The notes beneath the pieces are model-generated. The model worked only from the letters and a program-made list of their open reading frames with translations. It searched no databases and was not told the DNA's origin. 64,000 nucleotides of DNA from contig NZ_JAPJDL010000037.1 in the NCBI RefSeq assembly GCF_026242055.1, positions 19,169-83,168 on the forward strand, given 5' to 3'. Each line of letters starts with the position of its first letter. The first letter of the stretch is position 1. The position numbers and the translations under genes were made by a program. This DNA is from Lentzea sp. NEAU-D7 (GTDB taxonomy: Bacteria; Actinomycetota; Actinomycetes; Mycobacteriales; Pseudonocardiaceae). Shown here one piece after another: positions 50,277 to 59,217 of this stretch.

Positions 50277-50503
50277 ACCGTGAGACTAATCAATCGCGCA
50301 GACGCACATCTGCGGTTCCCCGCCCGGAGGGTGGTGCAGATCGCGCCGAGTGGGTCCGCCGGTGGGGACTCGCGTCTGGAACCTTCTCGGCATCACCGCT
50401 GGTCCTGGCCGGTCTCCGGTGACGAGCTGGTCGGCCACGCTGCCCCGCGTGCCGGCACCTCGCCCCGCGCCCGTACGACCACCCCGGACCAACACCCGCG
50501 GGA
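50277..50503. other. Intergenic gap without recognised gene
   Basis: 227 nt between the divergently placed kinase start and the SsgB-like gene stop. Open frames on both strands are short, Arg/Pro-rich and without family features. No clear hairpin terminator was noted. It should contain the promoter of the kinase gene. Confidence 0.5.
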
Positions 50504-50923
50504 CTAGTCGATCGTCGAGACCAGCTTCTGCAGCTCCCGGTCGAAGTCGATCCACAGGTCCTCCTCGCCCGGCTGGACGACGTCGTAGGAGCTGTCCAGG
50601 AACTCCGCCACGTCCTCGGCGACGGCGCTGAGGATGGCGAACCCGGTCGGCGCGTTCAGCTCGACCAGGACGCGCTCCGGGTCGTCGGAGGCGGGCCGGA
50701 CCAGGATGTCGCCCTCACCGGACGGCGTCAGCAGTCCGTCGGCCAGCAGGTCGCGGGCGAACATCCACTCCACGCGGCCGGAGCCCGTGAAGAAGACGAT
50801 CGCGACCGCGTAGGGGTCCTCCGGGTCGTAGACGAGCTCGGCCTCGACCGGCGCGGGAGCCGCTCCGGGGGCGAGAAGCTGAAAAGTCGTCCGGGTGGTG
50901 ACCTTCAGGTTGTCGTTGTTCAT
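50504..50923 (-). CDS. SsgA/SsgB-like sporulation and division protein
   Basis: 139 residues from ATG 50923, with GGAAGG about 8 nt upstream; an upstream in-frame start is less likely. SsgA-like proteins guide septum and Z-ring positioning in sporulating actinomycetes. Typical segments are RTTFQLLAPGAAPAPVEAEL, YDPEDPYAVAIVFFTGSG, VEWMFARDLLADGLLTPSGEGD and the C-terminal AEFLDSSYDVV. The length suits SsgB. Supports a hyphal, differentiating host. Confidence 0.9.
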   Translation of the reverse strand: MNNDNLKVTTRTTFQLLAPGAAPAPVEAELVYDPEDPYAVAIVFFTGSGRVEWMFARDLLADGLLTPSGEGDILVRPASDDPERVLVELNAPTGFAILSAVAEDVAEFLDSSYDVVQPGEEDLWIDFDRELQKLVSTID

Positions 50924-51025
50924 GTCGATGTCCTTCCCAGGCTGGTCTCCATGTCCGCTCACAAAGAGGAGACGGCCGAGCAGCCTGATAAGGACGCGAT
51001 TCGTCTCGGAACCATCCTAACGGGG

Positions 51026-51039
51026 GAGACGTGCGTCTC
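51026..51039. terminator. Short hairpin downstream of the EamA gene
   Basis: GAGACG (51026-51031) and CGTCTC (51034-51039) pair with flanking GGGG/CCCC bases. It lies between the EamA gene stop and the ssgB-like gene's upstream region, on the minus strand. Confidence 0.4.
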
Positions 51040-51044
51040 ACCCC

Positions 51045-51971
51045 TCAGCGTTTGACCAGGTCGCGCGTCTCGTTTGGTGAGACGGTTTGACCTGCCGCGA
51101 CGGGCTTCCTCCGGGTCAGCGCGACACCCAGGAGCACCACCAGCATGCCGACGACGACCCTCGCGTTGAGTTGCTCCCCGAGGAAGATCGCTCCAAGGAG
51201 TACCGACACCACGGGCAGGAGGTAACCGACGGTAGTCGCCGTCGTCGCTCCCTCGTCGGCGATGACGCGGTAGTTGAGGATGAACGCCACGCCGGTGCCG
51301 AAGACGCCGAGGATCACCACGGCGGCGATGCCGACCCAGTGCAGGTGCAGCGGCTGCAGGCCGCCGAACGGCGTCGCCAGGAGCAGCATTCCCATCGCGG
51401 TGGTCAGCTGCATGGCCGCGAGCTGCGTCGAGCTCGCGCCGGTGTTGACCAGGTAGCGGCCGGCGTAGGAGTAGCCGATGGCGTAGCTGGCGGCGCCGAT
51501 GAGGCACAGCACCGCACCCCAGCTCGCGATGCTGTTGGCCGACTGCCACGGCGCGAAGATCACCAGCACGCCCGCGAAGCCGAGCACGAGGCCGAGCACC
51601 CGCACCACGTTGTTGATCTTTTCCGAGCCGAGCACGAGGCCGATGGCCAGCGCGAACAGCGGCGTCGTGGAGTTCAGCACGCCGGAGACGCCCGAGTCGA
51701 CGGTCTGGCCGCCGAACGCGAACAGCGTGAACGGGACGGCGCTGCCGAACAGGGCCACGAAGAGCATGTGACCCCAGATCCGGCGGTCTCGCGGCAGGCT
51801 CATCTTCGCCAGCGCGAGCACGACGAACAGCACGACCGCCCCGAAGAACGTCCGCACGAGCGAGATCTGCAGGGGCGCGAGACTGCCGAGCGCGAGCTTC
51901 ATCCAGAGGAAGCTGGATCCCCACAACAGGGCGAGCACGCCCATCCTGATCAACGTTCCGCGTTGGGTCAC
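51045..51971 (-). CDS. EamA/DMT family drug or metabolite exporter
   Basis: 308 residues, GTG start. Ten hydrophobic helices in two EamA repeats; the first opens with LLWGSSFLWMKLALG and FGAVVLF, the second with GAASYAIGYSYAGRYLV and YLLPVVSVLLGAIFLGE. EamA proteins export amino acids, nucleosides or drugs. It is divergent from the LysR gene across 81 nt with an inverted repeat at 52002-52016, so the LysR protein likely regulates it. The substrate is unknown. Confidence 0.9.
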   Translation of the reverse strand: MTQRGTLIRMGVLALLWGSSFLWMKLALGSLAPLQISLVRTFFGAVVLFVVLALAKMSLPRDRRIWGHMLFVALFGSAVPFTLFAFGGQTVDSGVSGVLNSTTPLFALAIGLVLGSEKINNVVRVLGLVLGFAGVLVIFAPWQSANSIASWGAVLCLIGAASYAIGYSYAGRYLVNTGASSTQLAAMQLTTAMGMLLLATPFGGLQPLHLHWVGIAAVVILGVFGTGVAFILNYRVIADEGATTATTVGYLLPVVSVLLGAIFLGEQLNARVVVGMLVVLLGVALTRRKPVAAGQTVSPNETRDLVKR

Positions 51972-52001
51972 CCATCAACCATGCGCCCGCGAACACGTGA
52001 A

Positions 52002-52016
52002 AACAATTTAATTGTT
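52002..52016. promoter_or_regulatory. Candidate LysR operator
   Basis: AACAATT-T-AATTGTT: perfect 7-bp arms around one T, in an AT-rich patch of a very GC-rich window, midway between the divergent EamA and LysR genes. It fits the T-N11-A type boxes of LysR regulators. Confidence 0.65.
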
Positions 52017-52052
52017 CTGGGAAACATTTAAGCACCGCTGTAAGGTCGAGGC

Positions 52053-52955
52053 ATGTTGGACGTGCGACGAATGCAGGTGCTCCGGGCCGTCGTGAGCACC
52101 GGTTCCATCACCGCCGCGGCGACGAACCTCGGCTACACGCCGTCCGCCATCTCGCAGCAGGTCGCGGGTCTGGAGAAGCAGGCGGGCATGCCGTTGCTGG
52201 AACGCGTCGGCAGAGGTGTCCGGCCGACCGCGGCGGGCCGCCTGCTCACCGAGCACGCCGGCCGCCTCGCCGAACAGCTGGCCGAGGCCGAGAGCGCCCT
52301 CACGGCGTTGCGCAACGGCTGCGCCGGCGTCCTGCGCGTCCGCTACTTCGCCACGGCGGGAGCGGCGCTCGTGCCGCCCGCGGTGGCGGCGTTCCGGGCC
52401 GAGCGCTCGGGGGTGGAGCTCGACCTGAAGCTCACCGAGCCGACCGACCCCTTCGTCGAGCTGGCCGCGGGCCGCGCGGACGTGGCGATCACCGTCCTCG
52501 AACCCGACGCGCCCGCTCCGGAGGGCATGGTCGCGCGGCACCTGCTCGCCGACCCGTTGTACGCGGTGCTCCCGCGGGGCCACGCCCTGGCGCGCAAGCG
52601 CGTGCTCGACCTCGCCGAACTGGCGGACGAGCCGTGGATCGACGCGGAGTGCGGTTCCAGCGGTCTGTGCGCGAACTTCGTGAGGAACGCCTGCGCGGGT
52701 GCCGGGTTCTCACCGCAGGTGGCCGTGGAAAGCGACGACTACGCGACCGCGCAGGGATTCGTGGCGGCCGGGCTGGGCGTCACGATCATTCCCCGGCTCG
52801 GGCTGGGATATGCCCACCCCGGCGTTGTCGTGCGCAAGGTGCGCAATCCGGAACCCGTCCGGCACATCCACGTCGTGTACCGCGAAGACGCCGCGTGGAA
52901 CCCCGCCGTGCTGACCCTCGCGGAAGCCCTGGAGAAGGCCGCAAGGGCCTCCTGA
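52053..52955 (+). CDS. LysR family transcriptional regulator
   Basis: 300 residues, ATG start. The helix-turn-helix is near the N-terminus (VVSTGSITAAATNLGYTPSA, AISQQVAGLEKQAG) and the effector domain spans ~90-300 (two alpha/beta subdomains, VLPRGHALARKRVL). The target is likely the divergent EamA exporter and itself. The effector is unknown. Confidence 0.93.
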   Translation: MLDVRRMQVLRAVVSTGSITAAATNLGYTPSAISQQVAGLEKQAGMPLLERVGRGVRPTAAGRLLTEHAGRLAEQLAEAESALTALRNGCAGVLRVRYFATAGAALVPPAVAAFRAERSGVELDLKLTEPTDPFVELAAGRADVAITVLEPDAPAPEGMVARHLLADPLYAVLPRGHALARKRVLDLAELADEPWIDAECGSSGLCANFVRNACAGAGFSPQVAVESDDYATAQGFVAAGLGVTIIPRLGLGYAHPGVVVRKVRNPEPVRHIHVVYREDAAWNPAVLTLAEALEKAARAS

Positions 52956-52968
52956 CCAGGGCTCGCGA

Positions 52969-54603
52969 TCAGTAGGAGCCGAGCGACTTGTCGCTGTGCA
53001 GGAGGAAGTTGGGGCTCTTCCACTCGAACGAGATGCCCCGGCGTTCGGTGGTCGTCCCGCCGCTCTTCTTCGTGTACTCGACGTCGACTTCCCAGTAGAA
53101 GCCTTCTTTTTCGGTGGCCTTGATGATCTTGGCTTCCTTCATGCCCGACCAGAAGGTCTGGAAACCGCTGTAGCCGCCGGCGAAGGTGCCCTGGAAGTTG
53201 CCGTTGCCGAGCTTCCAGGCTTCTTCCGGGGACTTGGGCGCGGTGTCGAAGTACTCCTCGAGGAACGCCTTCATGTCGTCGGGCTGGGGCGAGCTCGTCC
53301 ACTGGCCGGCCTTGCCCGCCGACTTCGGCGGCGTCGACTGCTTGGTCGGTTCGTTGCCCTGGGTCTGCTGCGTCGAGGTGTTCGCGCCCGCGTTGTTGTT
53401 GGTGCCGTTGCCGCCACCGTTGGAGATCATGCTCGCGAACATGATGCCGATGACCGCCGCCGCCACGATGGCGAGCGCGGTGTAGACCGTCGACTTCTTG
53501 CTCTTCAACGACGACGAGGCGGCTGCCTGCCTCGGGCGCTGCGAGTACTGCGGCGCGGCGGCGGGGCGGTGGTTCGAGGGCTGCTGCGCGGACGCCGTGC
53601 GCGACGGCGGCGTGTGCATGTCCACCCGCGTCGCGTTGGGTGGCGGCGGTGCCTGCTGGTGCCCCTGCGGCGGCGTGAGGGCCCGCGTGGCGGCCTGCTG
53701 CTGCGGCTGCTGCACCGGCGCACCGCGCCACGACGGCGGGTGGGTCGGCGCGACCACGGCGGGGGTGAAGGCGGGGGCGGCCTGGCCGTTCGCGACGGCG
53801 GCGAGCGCGTCACGGGCCTCGGCCATGGTCGGGCGCTCTTCCGGCTCCGCGCGCAGCAGGCGCATCAGCAGCGCGGTCAGCGGGCCGGCGTTGCGCGGCG
53901 GGTTGACCTTGCCGGACGCGACCTTGTGCAGCAGCGCGATGGTGTTCTCGCTGAGACCGAACGGCGGTTCGCCCTCGATCGCGGCGTAGAGCGTCGAGCC
54001 CAGGGAGAACACGTCGGACGGCGAGCCCGGGTCGTAGCCCTTGGCCACCTCGGGCGCGAGGTAGGCGGGGGTGCCCGCGAGCATGCCCGTCGCGGTGACC
54101 GTGACGTCACCGGTCGCGCGGGAGATGCCGAAGTCGGTGATCTTGACCGTGCCGTCGTCGCCGAGCAGCACGTTGCCGGGCTTGATGTCGCGGTGCACGA
54201 TGCCGGCGTTGTGCGCGGCGGCCAGCGCGGAGGCGACCTGCATGCCGATCGACGCCACGTCCCGCGGGGGGAGCGTGCCGCGTTCGGAGAGCACCGCCGA
54301 AAGGCTCTTCGACGGCAGGTACTCCATGATCAGCCACGGCTGGCTGTCGTCCTCGGCCACGTCGTAGACGGCGACCGCGTGGGGGTGTTGCAGGCGCGCG
54401 GCGATACGGCCCTCGCGCATGGCACGTCTCTTGGCCTCGTCCGTGTCAGCTTCGGCTAGTCCAGGCTGCAGGAGGAGTTGCTTGACCGCGACTGTGCGGT
54501 GCAGGCGTTCGTCGTGTGCCGTCCAGACGACGCCCATGGCGCCGCTGCCGATCCGCTGGCTCAATCGGTAGCGACCAGCGACCAATCGGCCATCGTCGGT
54601 CAC
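52969..54603 (-). CDS. Membrane Ser/Thr protein kinase with extracytoplasmic NTF2-like domain (2)
   Basis: 544 residues from GTG 54603 (TDDGRLVAGRY), chosen because GGGGAG lies about 6 nt upstream and it aligns with its paralogue; a TTG 39 nt further up is an alternative. Kinase motifs are complete: GSGAMGVVW, VAVKQLLLQ, HRDIKPGNVLLGDDG, DFGISRATGD, GTPAYLAPEV. A ~110-residue Pro/Gln-rich linker precedes one helix at about 372-394. The ectodomain (PDDMKAFLEEYFDTAPKSPE, EAWKLGNGNF) is NTF2-like, as in kinase 1. Confidence 0.88.
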   Translation of the reverse strand: MTDDGRLVAGRYRLSQRIGSGAMGVVWTAHDERLHRTVAVKQLLLQPGLAEADTDEAKRRAMREGRIAARLQHPHAVAVYDVAEDDSQPWLIMEYLPSKSLSAVLSERGTLPPRDVASIGMQVASALAAAHNAGIVHRDIKPGNVLLGDDGTVKITDFGISRATGDVTVTATGMLAGTPAYLAPEVAKGYDPGSPSDVFSLGSTLYAAIEGEPPFGLSENTIALLHKVASGKVNPPRNAGPLTALLMRLLRAEPEERPTMAEARDALAAVANGQAAPAFTPAVVAPTHPPSWRGAPVQQPQQQAATRALTPPQGHQQAPPPPNATRVDMHTPPSRTASAQQPSNHRPAAAPQYSQRPRQAAASSSLKSKKSTVYTALAIVAAAVIGIMFASMISNGGGNGTNNNAGANTSTQQTQGNEPTKQSTPPKSAGKAGQWTSSPQPDDMKAFLEEYFDTAPKSPEEAWKLGNGNFQGTFAGGYSGFQTFWSGMKEAKIIKATEKEGFYWEVDVEYTKKSGGTTTERRGISFEWKSPNFLLHSDKSLGSY

Positions 54604-54730
54604 AGTTGCTCCCCGCTGTGCGGTCACTTGCTCTCTGTTCAACGGATGATCACACCTTCGGGTTCAGATCACCCATCGGTGCGGTTACCCACCTTACGAG
54701 ATTTCCACGACGTAATTGCGCTTAGCCCAG

Positions 54731-56047
54731 TCAGCTCGTCGTCACTACCGAGCTCGGCGGTGGCGAAGACGGCGGAGCCGAACTCGACGGCCTCGTGGTC
54801 GTCGTAGTGGTCGTAGTCGTCGTCGTGGTGGTCGTGGTGGTGGTCGTCGTAGTGCTAGACGTCGTTTGCTGCGTTGTCGTTGCCTCGGGCGTGGTTGTGG
54901 TCACCTCGGGCAACGAAGTCGTCGGTTCCACCGTCTGCGAGGAGCTCGCCGGCGGTGCGGACGGGGTCTGCCGCTCTTTGTTGAACACCCCGAGTGCGAC
55001 CATCAGACCACCGATGACCAGCAGCAACGCCAGCACGACGGCAGCGATCACCAACGGCTTGTTGTTCTCCTGACCCCTGGCGGGGGCCATCGGCGGAGCG
55101 GTCCGCGGTGGCGCGGTCCGAGCCACCGGCCGGACCACGCGGGTCCGGTCGGGCTCCACGATCGTCGTCGGGTCCGGCCCGTCGGTCACGGCCAGGCCGC
55201 TGAACGAAGGCGAACGGCCGTGCGCGACCGCGTTGAGCACCTCGCGCGCCTGGGACATCGTAGGCCGGTCGTCCGGCTCGAAGTTCAGGAGGTACAGCAG
55301 CGTGTCGGCGAGCGGGTGGTCGACGGTCGGCGGGTTGATCCGCCCGGCCGCGACGGCGTGCAGAACACCGAGAGTGTTCTCGCTCACTCCGTAGGGCGGC
55401 TCGCCCTCCATCGCGGCGAACAGCGTGGAGCCGAGCGAGTAGACGTCCGAGGCCGGCGTCGGGTCCTGGCCCCGCGCGATCTCCGGAGCGAGGTACGCGG
55501 GCGTGCCGGCGATCAGGCCGGTCTTGGTGACCGTGATGTCGTCGGACGCCCGGGAGATGCCGAAGTCGGTGATCTTGACGACGCCGTTCTCGGCGATCAG
55601 CACGTTGCCCGGCTTCACGTCGCGGTGCACGATCCCCGCCGCGTGGGCCGCGGCCAGCGCCGCCGCGCACTGGGCGCCGATGCTGGCGACCTCGACCGGG
55701 TCCATCGGCCCGCCCTCGGCCAGCGCGTCGGCCAGGCTGTAGGACGGCAGGTACTCCATGACCAGGCACGGGACGCCGTCTTCCTCGACGACGTCGTACA
55801 CGGCGATGGCGTTCGGGTGGTGCAGCTTCGCGGCGATGCGGCCCTCGCGCATGGCGCGCTGGATGGCCTCGTCCTGCTCGGTCTCGTCCAGGCCGGGCGC
55901 GAGCAGCAACTGCTTGATCGCGACCTCACGGCCGAGGCGTTCGTCGTGGGCGCGCCAGACGATGCCCATCGCGCCGGAGCCGATGCGGTCGAGGAAGCGG
56001 TAGCGGTCGGCGATCAGACGGCCGTCCGAGGTGCCGGACGTCGTCAC
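54731..56047 (-). CDS. Membrane Ser/Thr protein kinase with poly-Thr tail (3)
   Basis: 438 residues. Full kinase domain with GSGAMGIVW, VAIKQLLLA, HRDVKPGNVLI, DFGISRASDD, GTPAYLAPEI. One helix at about 330-354 (VIAAVVLALLLVIGGLMVAL). Outside is no folded domain but a Thr/Pro/Ser tail including 20 consecutive Thr codons (54794-54853). The tail probably spans or contacts the wall and may be O-glycosylated. It resembles kinase 2 and probably arose by duplication; 127 nt separate the two genes, both on the minus strand. Confidence 0.88.
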   Translation of the reverse strand: MTTSGTSDGRLIADRYRFLDRIGSGAMGIVWRAHDERLGREVAIKQLLLAPGLDETEQDEAIQRAMREGRIAAKLHHPNAIAVYDVVEEDGVPCLVMEYLPSYSLADALAEGGPMDPVEVASIGAQCAAALAAAHAAGIVHRDVKPGNVLIAENGVVKITDFGISRASDDITVTKTGLIAGTPAYLAPEIARGQDPTPASDVYSLGSTLFAAMEGEPPYGVSENTLGVLHAVAAGRINPPTVDHPLADTLLYLLNFEPDDRPTMSQAREVLNAVAHGRSPSFSGLAVTDGPDPTTIVEPDRTRVVRPVARTAPPRTAPPMAPARGQENNKPLVIAAVVLALLLVIGGLMVALGVFNKERQTPSAPPASSSQTVEPTTSLPEVTTTTPEATTTQQTTSSTTTTTTTTTTTTTTTTTTTTRPSSSAPPSSPPPSSVVTTS

Positions 56048-56194
56048 AAGCCCACCCCAGGGGTGCTCGAAGGCGTGACTGCGGCTGCGGCAGCAGATCC
56101 CACGCTCGTGCTCCTCGTGCGGTAGTCAGCGGGTCGTCCGGAATGCCCGCACAGGGTACCTGTCGAGGGGCGCCGCTGAGCTACCTGTCGTACT

Positions 56195-57076
56195 TCAGTT
56201 CACAGGGGCGAAGAAGTCGAATCCGCCGACGGTGTCGCCCACGGTGTTCAGCACCGGGTCGAGGATGCCGAGGTCCACGCTCACGTCGACCGGGTTCGCC
56301 GGCGGCGGCAGCGGGTTCTCGGAGCTGGGCGGGGGCGTGCTGTTGCTCGGCGGGGTGGCCGTGGACGAGCTCGGCGGCGGAGGAGGCGTCTCGCTCGACG
56401 GCGGCGTGCTCGGCGTGCTGGTCTCCGTGGGCGTCGACGGCGTCGTGGTCGAGGTCTCGGAGGTGGGCTGCTGCGTCGGCTGCTGCGTGGGCGTCTGGGC
56501 CTGCTGCGTCGGACGCTGCTGCTGGGTCTGGACGTACGGGGCGACGCGCGTCGTCGGGTTCGCCGAGGTCGGGTCTGCCTGCTGCGTCTCGGTGGCGTCG
56601 GCCTGCTGGGTCTTGTTCGACGGCAGCTTCACGACGCCTTCGGTGCCGGCGCTCGCGCCCCGGGCCTGGGCGCGCTCGTCGAACCGCACCTCGGCGAGCG
56701 GGCGCTCGTCGGGCGAGGACAGCCAAGAGGAGGCGGCGAACGCCACGGAACCGCAGATGATGACGCCACCGCTGGCGGCGGCGGCCAGCTTGCCGACGGT
56801 GAACCCGCCGCGCTGGGTGTCGTCGGCGCGGCCCTCACGGCGGAGCAGCTCGGTGATGTGCAGCTCCTTCATGGGCTGCTTCTTCGCCTTGCCGCCCGGC
56901 GCCTTGACCGGCTTGAACTTGACCGTCGGCTCGAACGCCGCGGGGGTGATGTCGTCGGTGATCACCGGGATCTCCACGGTTTCCGCCTCGCGGCGGGCGA
57001 TCAGCTCGGCGACGGACAGCTGGCCGGTCGACTCGGCCGACCCGTTCAACCGCCGACGATGGTCCTCAATCGACAC
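56195..57076 (-). CDS. Single-pass membrane protein with Thr/Pro-rich tail and SVAELI motif
   Basis: 293 residues, GTG start. The N-terminal cytosolic part has SVAELIARREAE at ~20 and ELHITELLRREGR at ~75, two similar helical pieces. One helix lies at about 97-115 (GGVIICGSVAFAASSWLS). The rest is low-complexity Gln/Thr/Pro/Ser (wall-spanning type) with a short hydrophobic end, GGFDFFAPVN. No signature of an enzyme. It shares its SVAELI start with the next gene, and both neighbour the kinases, so a scaffold or kinase substrate is inferred. Confidence 0.7.
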   Translation of the reverse strand: MSIEDHRRRLNGSAESTGQLSVAELIARREAETVEIPVITDDITPAAFEPTVKFKPVKAPGGKAKKQPMKELHITELLRREGRADDTQRGGFTVGKLAAAASGGVIICGSVAFAASSWLSSPDERPLAEVRFDERAQARGASAGTEGVVKLPSNKTQQADATETQQADPTSANPTTRVAPYVQTQQQRPTQQAQTPTQQPTQQPTSETSTTTPSTPTETSTPSTPPSSETPPPPPSSSTATPPSNSTPPPSSENPLPPPANPVDVSVDLGILDPVLNTVGDTVGGFDFFAPVN

Positions 57077-57254
57077 CGCTCGTTCACCCTTCCAAGTTCG
57101 CGTACGCGTACTGGCGGGAACATGGATACCGAATCGTGACCCGAGATGTAACCCCTATGGGGGAATTTTCACGGCCGCAACCCGGTTTCCGCGACGAGCG
57201 GTCACCGTTCGACTGCGAACGGCGAGCCAGTTGGGTGCGACCTAACTGCCCGGC

Positions 57255-58091
57255 CTAACTGCGCTGCGCCGAAAGGACCTCGGTGGCGACGATCCTCGGC
57301 TGGGTCGTGCTGGTCAGCCAGAAGAGCTGCTCGATGCGCAGCCAGCCACCGTCCATCTCCTGCATCGAGACGACGGCGAGCACCGATCCGTCCGGGCGCA
57401 CCGACGTCTGGTCGACGCTCACCGTCTTGATCTTTCCCCAGGACCGGGCGAACTCCGCGGGGTTCGCGCCGACCAGCTCCGGGGAGAGCAGCTTGGCCGC
57501 CGAGTTCGGCTTGGTCGAGAGCAGCTCGTAGAACTTCTTCACCACGTCGACCTGCGGAAGCGGACCGACCGAGACCTCCGGCGTGGACGGTTCGGTGGTC
57601 TCGGCGGCGGTCTCCAGCAGCAACGCGGACGGCTGCGGCATGGGCATCACGGCGGTGGAGGCGGTCTGCAGTGGCGGCCGCTCGTGCGGCAGCTGGGCCG
57701 ACAGGACGTCGGGGCGCAGCGCGCTCGACCCCGACAGCGCGGCGGGCCGTTCGGTGACCGGGATGCCGACGTTCGCCGGGCGTTTGCTCGCGAGGATCGC
57801 CGCGCCCGCGATGGACGAGACGAGCACGGCCGCGCCGGTCAGCAGGCCGGCGGCTCTGGCGACGAGGCTCGTCTTCGTGCGCCGGCGGCGGTTCGGGACG
57901 GCCGGGATCACGGTCGTCGCCGCCGTCATGTTCTCCGTCGGGCCGAGCAGTGAGGTGACGAGAGCGTCGGTGGCGGCCTCCTCGTGCGACAGGATGCGCA
58001 TCGGTGCCGGCTGCTGCTTGATCAGCTCGGCCACGCTGATCGAGCCGGCGCGGTTGTGCCGCCGTCCGGTCGTCGCCGCGGGACGCTGCAC
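57255..58091 (-). CDS. Single-pass membrane protein with NTF2-like ectodomain
   Basis: 278 residues from GTG 58091, with GGAGGA 8 nt upstream; the frame extends further up without support. SISVAELIKQQPAP lies near residue 18, echoing the neighbour's SVAELIARR. One helix at about 85-105 (LLTGAAVLVSSIAGAAIL). The C-terminal ~105 residues (VDVVKKFYELLSTKPNSAAK, VLAVVSMQEMDGGWLRIEQL) follow the helical-then-sheet pattern of NTF2-like domains. Possible partner or sensor linked to the kinase group. Confidence 0.7.
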   Translation of the reverse strand: MQRPAATTGRRHNRAGSISVAELIKQQPAPMRILSHEEAATDALVTSLLGPTENMTAATTVIPAVPNRRRRTKTSLVARAAGLLTGAAVLVSSIAGAAILASKRPANVGIPVTERPAALSGSSALRPDVLSAQLPHERPPLQTASTAVMPMPQPSALLLETAAETTEPSTPEVSVGPLPQVDVVKKFYELLSTKPNSAAKLLSPELVGANPAEFARSWGKIKTVSVDQTSVRPDGSVLAVVSMQEMDGGWLRIEQLFWLTSTTQPRIVATEVLSAQRS

Positions 58092-58263
58092 TGCTCTGGT
58101 CCTCCGTACTGTCCGTGTACAGCTGAAGACGTACCGTGGCCTCACGTCATGACGCCAGTTTCTTGATGGACTTCACTCGTCCGTGGCGGCCAGCGGTGCT
58201 GATCGGTCGCTCGATGGTGCTACCTACTACGTTCGGTAGCTCCCGGCATGACCTTTAGGCACT

Positions 58264-59112
58264 TCAGCCGCCGGTCTTCAACCGTTCACCGTTGATCAAC
58301 GGCACGTCGCCGAGCGTGAAGGTGAGCTCGCGCTTCTCGGTGCTCACGGAGCCGTCCTTCTTCGTCACCTGCAGCAGGCTCACGGTGACGCCCTTGCCCG
58401 GGTCGACCAGGATCTCCTTCACCTCGATCAGCGAGATGTCGGCGACCCTGCCCTCGAGCAGCGCGTCGGCGTTCGAGCGCACGGTGTCCGTGGTCATGGC
58501 GAGCGCCGTGTCGGCGTTCGTCGCCATCTCCCGGTAGAAGCTCTGGGTCTGCTCGGCGATCTTGCCGCCGTCGACGACGGGGGCCTGGGAGATCGGCACG
58601 GTCGTGATGACCGGCGGGGCCGTCCCGGACGGCTTGGTGCTCGTGGCGGACGCCGTGCCGCTCGTGCCCGGCACGCTCCCCGTCCCCGTGCCCGGCGCCG
58701 GAGCGACCTTGCCGGTGAGGGCGGCGGACGGCGTGGAGCCGCCGGTGGCCGAGGCGCTCGTGCCACCCGTGGGCAGCGCCCCGATCGTCGGCACGTCCGA
58801 CGGGTAGCCGGGCAGCCCGACCGTCTCGACCGCACCGCCACCGCCGACCAGCTTGGCCGCGGCGACGCTCAGGCCGATCAGCACGAGCACGGACGAGACG
58901 ACGGCGAACCAGGCCGCGCGCTTCCACGTGCGCGGCGGCGTGACCGAGGCGGGCACCAGCCCGATGTTGAACTTGCGCAGGCCGTCGGTGTCCTGCAGCG
59001 GGTCTGTCTGGCGGCGGCGGGGCAGCGGGATGCGGTCGCCCCCGGCGACGGGTCGCGCGTCCAGTGGCTGCGGCCCGTCGTCGAGACGATGTTTGCCCGG
59101 CAGTTCGTCCAT
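58264..59112 (-). CDS. Single-pass membrane protein with NTF2-like ectodomain
   Basis: 282 residues from ATG 59112 with AGGGGT upstream. A ~60-residue basic cytosolic part leads to a helix at about 62-84 (AAWFAVVSSVLVLIGLSVAA). A Gly/Ser/Thr/Pro linker (about 85-175) precedes a ~100-residue folded end (AEQTQSFYREMATNADTALA, VSLLQVTKKDGSVSTEKREL) like the NTF2-type domain of the neighbour. No known family name. Confidence 0.68.
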   Translation of the reverse strand: MDELPGKHRLDDGPQPLDARPVAGGDRIPLPRRRQTDPLQDTDGLRKFNIGLVPASVTPPRTWKRAAWFAVVSSVLVLIGLSVAAAKLVGGGGAVETVGLPGYPSDVPTIGALPTGGTSASATGGSTPSAALTGKVAPAPGTGTGSVPGTSGTASATSTKPSGTAPPVITTVPISQAPVVDGGKIAEQTQSFYREMATNADTALAMTTDTVRSNADALLEGRVADISLIEVKEILVDPGKGVTVSLLQVTKKDGSVSTEKRELTFTLGDVPLINGERLKTGG

Positions 59113-59217
59113 CCCCGACACCCCTCTGCGACGCAATCAGGGTAGGGCCGTCCGGCGGTGCCGAAGCAACCAAAAGGGGGTGTTCAGGACGAGTGACACT
59201 CTTTTGTGTGAAGTTGG

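Noticed and set aside
50277..50503. Decayed gene
   Set aside because: No frame with family similarity or frameshifted motifs could be seen, so it is listed as a gap.
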